From: Prostheceraeus crozeri
Lineage: Eukaryota > Platyhelminthes > Polycladida > Euryleptidae
Reading direction: 5' to 3'
Length of the DNA stretch: 64,000 nucleotides
NCBI GenBank assembly: GCA_907163375.1
Contig: CAJQUW010016910.1
Location: 744,001-808,000, forward strand
The position numbers and the translations under genes are program-made. The number at the start of each line of letters is the position of its first letter. The stretch's first letter is position 1. The notes under the pieces were generated by a model that saw only the letters and a list, made by a program, of their open reading frames with translations, made no database searches and was not told where the DNA came from. Positions 23,101-33,471 of the stretch are shown here, one piece after another.

Positions 23101-26100
23101 GTGTCGTGTTCAATTAGGACGGATAACCATAAAAAACACTGGGAACTGCATTATTTTTCAAAAGACGTTTTCGTCTGAAACTGACTTTCTTACCTTGCCT
23201 TCCCCGAGATACCAAGTTAGCTTCATAATCGCTGCAAACGAAGTGAGCACTACATACGAATGAGACGTTTTTAACGGGAATGAATTTCTTTCTCTATATT
23301 TTACTCAGTCAAGTTTTGAGAAGATCACGATTACTACACAGAAACAAATGAAATTATAATGTTGAAAATTTTATCGTTCGATTTTAGCAGCGAGGAATAC
23401 AACATGACACACATATCCTCTGAATAATATCAGTCAAAAACAAAATTATAAGTTATATTATTTACTTCAAATGTGAAGACTCCTACAAGTTGTCAAAACA
23501 TGTCAATCAAGAATTTAGTACTTCAATGATAAAAGAAAGATGTGAGCGTCAAATTTTGATCTCTTCAAATATCGATTCAACCTTGGCATGCCTAAGGTAC
23601 CGCACATTTGTTAATTTAGCAATTGAACACAATATTGCATGATATAATTCAAGCAAAACATTGTAATTTACTGGTCTTTCATGCTTTGCTGCTGGCTAAC
23701 TCCAATTTCTTGCCCAAGTATTTTCAGCGGCCGTCGATGTAAACAAAAAATCGCGGCTTCAGTGCAAGTAACGGTGAATGAATGAAAGCGGGAAGTCTTT
23801 CCTAATCTAGTTCTGTGGTTGTCGTACGCTGTGGTCATTTCTCTCCTTCTCGTGGAATAATGGAGGTTATTCTAACCACAGAATTAGATTCTGTGATTCT
23901 AACCTATTCCTAGCGTTGTCATTTTTAGGCTTGCAATATAATTTCCGCGTTGTCTGATGTATGATTCAGATTCTTTGAAGTATATATTAGAGCAACATGA
24001 ATGATGTTTACTTTTGTTCACTTCCTTCATGTTTAAATTTCGTGTTTATATGTTTAACTGCTGTGCAGATCACACAAGCCGTTTAATAAATAATTTTATA
24101 AAAAAGTTGAACCATTTTCGTATGTAAATTTCGTGTTGAATTTCGTAAGTGGTCAGTTGTGGGCAGTAGGCTTTCCGAAAGATAATTGAGAGTTTTCTTT
24201 GATGCAGGATTTTAGCATGAAGACGATCGAATTTTTCCATGAGAACTGTCAAACAGTGTGAGCTATCATTCAGCTTCATCATGATGTTAAGATTTGTTGA
24301 ATGTACAAAAAGATACAGTGCTAATAACATTTACCGAAAAAAAATTATGTCTTCTACTAGATTTGTCATTATTCGTTCTGTCACGGATGTTTAGATAGCG
24401 GTATTTTAAAAATTCACATGCTTTCCGCATCATATTTTGCCACAGCTATGCCTTGTCTAGTAAGAATTTAATTCGGACTTCCTGCAGGCAATGTTGTGAA
24501 ACATAGCATTCTTATCGCCGTGGTTTTTAGTTACGCAATTTAATTTCCGCGGGATCTGATGCATGCCTATCAGATTCTTTGAAGTAATTGTTAAAGCAGT
24601 CTGAATGATATTTACCTTTGTTCACTTCGTCATATTCAAATGGCATGTATATATGTTTAAATGTTATGTAGATCATACATTTACTTTATGTTGCACACTG
24701 ATGTCAATATGCGAACTTCACAAGACGATCAATGACCTGCAACCTTTGGATGTAACTTAATCCTTTAATTGTAATGTTTTAGAAACTCTATTAAGACTGG
24801 TTGAGGGGCGCAAAGTCTTAAATTTCAGCGTTAACTTTTAGGCTACCTTCTATAGGCTAGGTCTACAGATTTCCTCTTATCGGTATTGAGGTGCACTTCT
24901 ACGCGTAGAAGTAGTGAAGAAAAAAATTGTTGCGATATGATGCTTTCCCCATCATATTTTGTCACAGTGGTGGAAGAGAGTGAGATCGGCTGACAACATT
25001 CTTTTCTGGATTGGTGATAGGAAAAGCAGAGGGTTCCTTAAAACGCAGAGTGAAAGAGAAACGAAATGCCGCCCACCGGTCAATCATATTCTTGCTAAGT
25101 AGCTCTCAAAGTGTAGAATCCGCTTTTCTAGTAAAATATTAAGTGGCCGAATATCTTTCTTCTAAAAGGTATCAAAATGCCCCCATTCTTTAGTTTAGGA
25201 GTTTGGGAAATTGTTGTTGAAATTTAAAGTTGATATTCTTGATTTATCATTAAAAGTAGGTCTAATCGCCATCCACTGTGCTGAGAAAATTCGCTGAAAT
25301 GCTAGGTCTACTCAACAAAAGGTTATGTCTCCTATCAGTATTATTAGGTCGAATGACGAAATTCTATATTAGTATAAAAGTTACGCCATTTTATGGATAG
25401 CTAGGCTCTACCTTGATTCTCGAAATTATAGTTTAGTCGAAGTTATAGTTATTTTGTCGAAATTTAAATAACTTTTTAATTGCAAATCTCGAATTTACCC
25501 GGGTATGACTGCGACTTTAAATAGGGAGTTGTGTCGATGTTGACATATGTGAACTAGGGATTCTGATGATTCCTGATATTGGATGAAATGCCAGCTATTC
25601 AGGTCTATTCTATTTTTCAACTGAATTTGGAACTCAATATCTAATCATTCTATTTACATTGTGCATAGTTTCATTTTCGTGCCTTGCTTCAAGACATCCC
25701 ATTTACGTATACATTTTTTCTGACACAATGTTCTGCCACTGTGTGATGAACATGCACTATTACTTCATCGCAGTTACTTGTGCATATTTTTAAGGATTGA
25801 TCCATATTGCCGACATTAAACACAGTAAATCTCGGCTCAAGAAAAAATTATTTCAGGTTCTCCAAAAATTTTGTTGACTGTTACCGAAAATGGAATTATT
25901 ATTAAATCTCTCATTTCGACTTGAAATCCTTTCGGGCCTTGAGAGAGGTGAGCATGAAATAAGTAAGTAGTACTAGATTTCGTTGCACTGGTATATAATA
26001 ATTGAAATGAAATCTGGTCGATATGAAATAATAGCTTGAATTTGATGAAATCGACTTCGAGCAGTCCGAGAATTTGAAGCTGGTAACTTGTAATGGTGTC

Positions 26101-26891
26101 TATTATTGCGGTAAATCAAGAGTGCCCAGATTCATCAAAATAAAAAGCATTTCCATTCTTTATTTAGATTATATTGCTGTCGGCTTCCAGACGCACATAG
26201 ATTTTAATCAATCTACTCATTCATTAATTCTTTTACTCTTGTGAAATTTACTATTGAATGTACGATATACACAGTTATGACTTGCTTGATTTTAAAATCT
26301 TCATACAGATATGCCTAATTGTATACTTGCCAGCTGGAAAATCAAAAGTAGGCCTACTTATTCTGGTTATCTTACATTCAGCTTTCCCTGTATTGCCCTC
26401 GCAGATATGGAATTTCTGCAATGAAATCTCTCATTAATAGAACTGTAAATGCGGAGGGGCCGGCCTATAAAACATAGAAATTTTCTTTGACCATTCATTG
26501 AAAATGCATGGAATTATAAAGCAACTACTATATACTATGTCGTTGAATCGAAATCGCGGTCTAGGCGATCCTAGGCATCTTGGGAGATGTAGCAAAAGTA
26601 GACTACCCGTGTTCTATTTCATTTCAACTGCCCAGGGCTCTTCTTTAAGAATCATTTTTCAATTTGCTTTACAAAGCTCGTGCTAATCAATGTCAATGAC
26701 ATCTGCTAGAACATTGGTTTTAGGCTCTAAAATTGCACTATGATAAAGATTCTTAACTATAATGCTTATTAGATTGAAGAGCTTTGCCGTTTCCATAAAA
26801 TATGACCAGTGCGGGAACTTAATAGACACGTAAATATTTTAATTAACGGTAACAAGGAAATATTCGGTCGCTGAAACTATCTAATTAAGCC
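20141..26891. other. Long AT-rich stretch with no recognised gene
   Basis: Nearly 7 kb without a frame or splice-site series I can support. It holds a diverged direct repeat (~165 bp, 23,915-24,078 and 24,505-24,678, roughly three-quarters identical by eye; shared TTTCCGCG, TCAGATTCTTTGAAGTA and TTTATATGTTTAA-type blocks), so some local duplication has occurred. Small-exon genes could be missed here. Confidence 0.4.
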
Positions 26892-27073
26892 TAATTTATT
26901 CTCGGTCCGTCGTCTCTCCGTTATCGGTGGAAGGAATGAATCTGAATTGGTGAAAAGAATATTCGACACGCTGTTATCGCACAACGTACAGTTGCAGTGC
27001 AACTTAGATGGGAGGAGTGGATCCAAAGGATTTAAGTTTGGGTTGAAAGGCCCATTCTTACAGCTAGTTTTCG
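26892..27073 (+). CDS. Orphan exon-like segment with DUF4806-like sequence
   Basis: An open segment reading VIGGRNESELVKRIFDTLL, SHNVQLQCNLDGRSGSKGF and KFGLKGPFLQLVF up to a strong splice donor (TTCG|GTAAGT, GT at 27,074). The pattern GG....(V)KRI...L.......N..GR...K.F resembles the C-terminal DUF4806 domain found in many uncharacterised animal proteins, often in transposon-rich regions. The acceptor side is unclear (possibly after ATTAAG at ~26,889). No further exons could be joined with confidence. It may be a remnant of a paralogue of the gene at 33-43.7 kb. Confidence 0.45.
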
Positions 27074-28261
27074 GTAAGTTAAGATGTCAAGACTAAAAAA
27101 CAATCCCTGAATTAATGTCTGCTTTGTTGCATGTTAACATGATTAGATGCACATTGCTAGTGGTTATTTGATTTCTGAAGTCTTCAGTTATAATGTTTTG
27201 TGATCTTCCATCCCACAATTTTAATTTTCGTTTATCTAGTTCATTCAGTTTTCGTTATTGTATTCGGTTTTGCGTATTTTTAATATTTCATTATTGTTTG
27301 ATAAGTGAAAAATACTGTGGAAGCATTATTGGAAAATTACCGTCATTTATTTGATTAGCATTTAGCAATTTTAATTGTGCAAATAATGCTTCTCAGTTAC
27401 TTGCATAATACATGTATTTTCAATAAGTTTGTAGCCAGAGTAGAAATGATTGTATATGTATAAATAGTAAACAAAGCATGATTATTGTACTGTTCTACGA
27501 AATTTATCAGCTTCTCAAAAGCAGTTTCACTCGGTCAAAAGAAATTAATATAAAATGAATTGAAGTAATTTTTCAGCCAAATTCATTGAAACCGTCAAAG
27601 CATATTTGCAAGAAATCCCTGTCACAAAAAGGTTTTGTTGCACCGGAATTGAGCCTCCCTTTCGAGGTGCTGTCCCGCAAGTATGTTTCTTTTGTCCCAG
27701 TAATGATGCCAGCTGGTCCAGTAATGGATGCAATCTCTCACATCTTAAGATACATAAATTCGTCTAGTCTAAACGTGGAATTTCTTTCAAAATGAGGGTC
27801 TTTCAATATTCAATTGTTGGAGGGACTCCATTATCATGATGGTAGACCTAATAGCAAAAACGCAATTTTATTTAGACGGGCGCTTTTCCACGAGGCATGA
27901 TTATGGTGGTCGATGACCATCTGAAAGCTATCAGGCTCATGGGGTCACTCCAACAACTAAACGTGGAAGTTGTAATCACATTGAAATTCTATCTATGTAT
28001 ACAGTGCTTTCATTCTTTACATATGCGCAATAGTTTACCTGCATAAATTTACTCGGCCTGCGTAAAAAATGCAAATTTGCCGCGTATGACCATTGAGAGG
28101 CAGTTTTTGAGATATATTGTACAATGCTTTAATCGCGTTCTTCTAATAACAATAGGGACTGTAGGAGTGGTTGTGAGTATACAATAATGTATTTGTTTCT
28201 TTTATACCATTGGTTTCAAATTTGCCATTTTTATGAAAATTATCACATCTAGAAAATTAAT
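27074..28261. other. Nothing recognised
   Basis: AT-rich sequence between the DUF4806-like segment and the Penelope-like fragment. Short frames at 27,545-27,795 on both strands have no family resemblance. Confidence 0.4.
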
Positions 28262-28560
28262 TGAGCTATTTATCGGTTCTTTTTTATGGTAAGATGAAGT
28301 GATGAATCAACAGCATTAAACCTTTTAAAAAAGTGTGGGTTTCGGTTGCAGACCGAAAAGACAGTTAAAATGTCATCAATGTACTTTATGTAAAAACCGA
28401 CATTGCTTCCTATAATGTCTAATGAGAATTCAACTACAGGAGGTTCAATGGAGGATCCCATGCTCATTCCTTCTTTTTGCGGGTAGTTTTCATAGTGAAG
28501 CAGGTCTATTATTATCTGCTTGGATAAACAATTACGTGAAAGGTTGACTCCCTTCTAAAA
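28262..28560 (-). mobile_element. Penelope-like reverse transcriptase fragment
   Basis: The minus strand encodes YPQKEGMSMGSSIEPPVVEF, then FYIKYIDDILTVFS, then FFKRFNAVDSSLHLTIKK. The MGS...P block followed by Y(I/V)DD and a short FL..FN..H.. segment is the Penelope-like RT pattern, with the YIDD catalytic residues retained. Only ~95 codons are seen; the rest of the RT and any GIY-YIG endonuclease were not found, so it is a fragment. Confidence 0.7.
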
Positions 28561-29569
28561 TCGTTTCATATTGATATCCCGACAAAGGCAATTTTAAAGT
28601 ACTCATTTATTGAAAATTTTGTTTATGAAAATACGGTATTCATATAGCGCACAATACAAAAGTTTCAAGGTGCTCAATGTACGCTCTCAATGTACGCTCT
28701 CCTTACTTAATTCCCCGTTTTTCGTCCTTGTTCACGCTGAACGGGGGTCAGTTAGCACAGTCCATACACAAAAATTGTTCAACCATTCTACATGAAGTCA
28801 TTTCTTCATTCGCATTATTTTATGACTAATTGTAACAAATCACAACCACCTTCCTTGCATTGATTTTTCTTTCCTTTAAGTCCTGCATATATTGCATCAT
28901 TGTTATTGATCGTTGTCACGGTCACTGATGATGGCATCTTGTCTACTGAAACATATCTGCGAATACATTATCTCCGATGAATTTTAATCAACTGGGATCG
29001 TCATATCCACCGGATGTTGTAAACTTTTATCTTGAAATATAAAAACGACACCATTTCAGTGACATAGCAGCTATGTGGGTGTAAAATGGTGCCATTTCCA
29101 AACAGATTCTGTGAAGAAACAGCAGTTTCCAACGATAACTTCCAAGAATTTTGAGGAGATCTCCAGCAGGTATCTGCGTGGTACAAGGGACCGCAAAGGT
29201 GGCCGGCGACAACGAGAGTTTAGATGAAGGAGGCGGAGGCTGAAGCGCAGTTAAGTCACAGTGATTTATGCGACTCGGACTAAGTGGACTCGGACTATTG
29301 AGTGGTCTTCTCTGACTTTCACTTTCATAGATGCGCTACGCGCGCCAGTAGCTTTTTTTATAGCTTCATTGATCACATCGCCTGATGAACCGTTGAATTT
29401 CAAGTTTTATTCAACTTATTTTTATGAAAATGTTCATTGAGGCTATGAAGCTTTATGACAAATTTCATCGGAGATTAGTTCTTTATGCTTCCTGTTTAGA
29501 TTGTATTCCGGGTATTATCACCTCTGTACCCATGACTCAGAAAATGAAGAAATTCATCTTCATTAATCA
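28561..29569. other. Nothing recognised
   Basis: AT-rich spacer between the Penelope-like fragment and the foldback element. No supported gene, exon or repeat end was found. Confidence 0.35.
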
Positions 29570-30072
29570 TTTTCTTTTTAGTTGAAATTAATGAATTTTT
29601 AAGTCTTTTTGGGCACAAAAATTTATAAATTATGTCAAGTTATATTTCGCCGATCTGACTTTATCAATTGAAATAGAAAGAAATCATATGAAAAAATTCA
29701 GGAAGTCAAATGCCAAATCATTCGAAATCTCTACAAAATTACAAATTGTCAATATCGATATCTAACAAATATACACATATACCACAGCTCATTGATTGTC
29801 GTAGTTCTGTCAGTACAACAAGAATCAATGAACTTTGGTATATGTGTATATTTGGTAGATGTCGACATTGACATTGATGGTTTGTAATTTTGTACAGAGA
29901 TTTCAAATGATTTAGCATTTGACTTCCAAAATTTTTACTTAGGACTTCTTTCTATCTCAATTGATGAGACCAGATCGACGAAATAATTTTGTCATAATTT
30001 ATTGATTTTGTGCGTAGAAAGACTGAAGAATAATAATATTTCATTGATTTCAACTATAAAGGAAAATGATAT
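29570..30072. repeat. Long foldback inverted repeat (~0.5 kb)
   Basis: Two arms of ~230-245 bp face each other around a short centre near 29,800-29,825. Left-arm landmarks and their right-arm complements: ATCATTTTC / GAAAATGAT at the outer edges, GCACAAAA / TTTTGTGC, CAATTGAAATAGAAAG / CTTTCTATCTCAATTG, and ATACACATATACCA / TGGTATATGTGTAT near the middle. Arms are ~80-85% complementary by eye. This is the shape of a foldback MITE, and a transcript would form a long hairpin. Confidence 0.85.
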
Positions 30073-31519
30073 CAGAATCTTTCTTTACCAGATCAATAAA
30101 AATTGCCAAGAATTGCTAATATGATAATTATTATCTGCCTTTCAGATTTTTCCAGGTTGCTTGATAATCATGATTCGTATCCAGATTAATTATCTTTCCT
30201 GTAATTGCAGTTGAGACATAGTCGTGAATTTACTATCATTACCGCGTAGCTGTTATTATTTTGCAATCTTAAACTGCAGCTTCTGTAAAAAAGTCACGTC
30301 AATTTCATTTTGTCTTGTAATAAGTGGGAAATGTGTTACTTAAAACTGTTGCTAAGACATTGCTTAAATGGCATTGATAATATGCTCGAACTTAATTTCA
30401 ATTTCATATCAAGTCTCTAGCTCATTCAAAATTCAACGGTTCATCCGTAATTTTTTTACTCCCTACCACGCTTCAGTATTCTTTACCGGACAGTAATTCT
30501 AAGACTTGTTAAAATGAAATTTATTAAATAGATGGCTTTTAGTAGATGACGCCACTTCGAGAGGAGATTGAACACTCTTCACAACATTTGTGCTATTGTA
30601 AAGGTTTTTTATTCAAGTCTAATCAATCCTTTTCTGTTAGAAATCATACGATGTAGTTAGATGCAGTCACAGAATTAGATTCATCTGCGCGCGCTTCGGT
30701 TTCCTAGAAAGGAAGAATTGTATGCAACCTTAATGTCGAAATGGCACATCAACTTGCTCCTTCTCGAATGGATAATTCATGTGTGCCTTGCTATTGGAAA
30801 TGGCAAACAATAAGCTGTCAGCAGGGGACACCAGAGCCAGTGAGAGATGCGTGCGTGCTGTGATATCACTTCGTACACACCAAAACACACATCCCTGTCT
30901 TGGCTTCGATTCAATGTATGCACTGTACAGTGAGCAATGCCGAGGAGAAGATGTGAAATCATCAAGTGAACTAATTTTCGTACGCCTGCTACTTTCTTTA
31001 ATAATGATCGGAAGGGCCAACATTATGGAGAAAACTTGTGGGCAATGATCTGAAGTCTTCGAATCTGTAGGAATTTTGGCAATCGAAGCACTTTGCTGGA
31101 ACTCACATTAATCCGCAAGCGACGCACGACTTTTTTCCTATCTCTGTAAGGTATTAGGAATTCCTTCTTGCCCACTTAATAGGTTCCTCTATGTACCGTC
31201 AGTTTCGTATTAATCACACTTCTAGCAAACCGAAGCAGATAAACAAAATATTTAATTCTGTGGGTAGAACACTTGTGAAAGGTATTCCATCGAACAAATG
31301 TTTCCTTATACCAAGCAAAGGAGAATTTCTAGTTATTCCCTACGCCATGTGATATACACCCTCGTGCATGTAGGCCTACTGAAGGTTTGCTAGACATATT
31401 ACACAAATTTATTCCTGGCATACTGCTACCAAGATCATATTACGGTACGTCTTAAGAAAAAAAATTGAAAGCAATTATGTTTTAAGCAACGAAGGGTCGA
31501 CAGCATATTTTTCGTAACA
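30073..31519. other. Nothing recognised
   Basis: No supported gene. A ~90-codon frame at 30,779-31,048 has no recognisable domain and no neighbouring splice structure. Confidence 0.35.
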
Positions 31520-31800
31520 GATAATCTTAAACACGTAGTTGAAAACAAAATTTTGTGTTTGCATGATGCTGATGGAAATCCGGTTAAGTATTTCGATTCG
31601 AGTATTAATGTGGATGGTCTGCCACTTTACAAAAGTTCTTCAATAGATGTATATGGCCAATTTTAATGGATGTCAATGACATGGAGCTTGTTTTGCCAGT
31701 TGCGTTACATGATGGTGATAAAAAACCGGACTTTTCTTCACACTTCAAGCCTTTTATCGAAGAGTCAGAATTTGTGACAAATCTCCATACTATTCAATGT
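31520..31800 (+). pseudogene. Transposase relic with INVDGLPLYKSS motif
   Basis: Reads CLHDADGNPVKYFDSSINVD then GLPLYKSSSID. After a frame change it continues ELVLPVALHDGDKKPDFSSH and FKPFIEES. The series (I/L)N.DGLPLFKSS ... WPI ... P..(V/I)....G..KP....FL..F..E is, from memory, shared by a large group of animal 'transposase domain' proteins, perhaps CACTA/EnSpm-related; I am not certain of the superfamily. It is on the same strand as, and may derive from the same kind of element as, the C-terminal frame at 35,474-36,016. Decayed by at least one frame change. Confidence 0.5.
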
Positions 31801-31945
31801 ACTATCTCCCAGTGATCCCAGCATGTAAGTGGCATGCGAACTAGGGTGAATGATTGATATTTGGTGAATGTGGGTTGACGTCTTTATAATTAAATTTGAT
31901 ACCGGTACCTTAAAATTGATACCTTGTCTTTATTTCCATTTTCAG

Positions 31946-32066
31946 AAGCTCTATCTGGTGCAATATATTCATGATGATAACCGACTTGGTGTGGTATCGC
32001 TGGATGACATTGTCCTCGACGATCCTGAGAGCAATGCGAATTTCATTATGCTTATTATGTTCTGTT
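31946..32066 (+). other. Exon-like segment YLVQYIHDDNRLGVVSLDDI
   Basis: It follows a good acceptor (TTTCCATTTTCAG ending at 31,945) and reads KLYLVQYIHDDNRLGVVSLD then DIVLDDPESNANF. This resembles the short N-terminal domain that often begins BEN- or DUF4806-type proteins, so it could be the first coding exon of the gene to its right. No convincing donor is visible, and the frame ends at a TAG at 32,066. Confidence 0.35.
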
Positions 32067-32115
32067 AGACGTTTCATTATTTTGGGCCTTTGTTGTTATT
32101 TGTTTATTTGTTGTC

Positions 32116-32471
32116 AAGCTAGTTTGGGCCTTTCCGAGTCGTATTGATGAGTCCTTGAGGACGAAACGCTTCCCCGGCTGCTAAAGAACTCAATGCTTAT
32201 ATTGTTCAAGTCTGTGGACATTTTTCTAACGTATGTCCCGGCGAACTGGCACTCTGCAACTTTTATGATTATCAACCGCCCGGCAAAGCCAGGATAAATA
32301 AACGCAGAGCAGCCTGTTGTGCGTCCATGAGCTTGTACAGTCATTCTAGATATCATAAGCTAGTTTAGGCCTTCTGAGTCGTATGGATGAGCCCTTCAGG
32401 ACGAAACTGGTCTACGACTGCCAAGGAATTTAGTGCTTAAATTGTTCAATTCTGTCGACATTTTTCTTATA
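32116..32471 (+). ncRNA. Two direct repeats, each with a hammerhead-ribozyme-like core
   Basis: Repeats of ~115 bp begin at 32,116 and 32,357, 240-241 bp apart. The first contains TTGATGA (32,144-32,150), a 4-bp stem GTCC-TTGA-GGAC, then GAAAC: this matches the hammerhead core CUGAUGA-stem II-GAAA except at the first core base. The second reads TGGATGA, GCCC-TTCA-GGAC, GAAAC, with two core changes and one stem mismatch. Hammerheads in direct repeats are known from Penelope-like elements and retrozymes. The core changes make both copies probably inactive, and a clean stem III and cleavage site could not be drawn. Confidence 0.55.
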
Positions 32472-33471
32472 TGAAACATAATCTAATATATCCATGAATA
32501 CAGTTGTCGTTTGTAAACTTGACAACTAGCCGGGTTTGCTGTGGCCCTATTTAGAAAGAAAGTCATTTGCTTAGTAGATCAATTTAAAGATACATGCTAA
32601 GATTTAAAGTGTGGATTATTTTTTACTTAGATTATTACAGTATTATCGCAACTGATTTCAGTATATCTCTTCATTGCAATCCACAAGACGAGATCGGAAA
32701 GCTTTCAAGATTGTTTTCTTCGTTTGCTCTTTTGAAAAAATTGATGATTTTGTTTTGTTCTCATTCACTAATTCAATTAATACAGATGTATTTTGTGATG
32801 AATGTTATTAGGGTGAATTTAGAATATTATGCCAGAAAAATGAATTTATGGATTATTACAAGTTTACAACGTTATCTTGATTTGATGGGATTATTTGAGC
32901 ATTTTTTAATAACTAAATAAGCAATCCATCCTTGTGTAAATCCTTGGATCGTCAAAATCCTAAACTGAATCGGATATATCAGATAGATAAATCTGATAAT
33001 CTAAAGATCTAAAATGATTTATTAGAGGTCTGTAACAGAATTGTTGCAGTTTTTCACAATCGAAATAAAAATTCTTTAAGAAGTTGAATTCGAAGAATAC
33101 ACATGTATGGCATTAAAATTTCATCATAACTTAAACCACATTAATTTCTGAATAGTAGAAAAGTATCAAAAAAGGTGGATTATAATAATAGTTCCGGATT
33201 TTTTTATAGGATAATAATAGTCTTCTGCGTTCATGTTGCACAATATTTCTCGAATCGAAACAAATTTTAGTGAATATGACATTGATGGTAATTGTACATT
33301 TGCAGCTTCTTGTGACGTCATGTCGAAGAGCACACACTACCGTGCCGAAATTTTGCAAGCTTGTAAGCTTTTTTGAGTCGAATTGAAATGTATTGCTTCT
33401 GCATCGCATTCTCTTGAAATTGCAGCAAGCGACAAACCCTCGTTTGTGACGTAATTAAATGGTATATTGCG

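Noticed and set aside
30779-31048. 89-codon plus-strand frame
   Set aside because: Short, overlapped by equally long frames on the other strand, with no domain or splice support.
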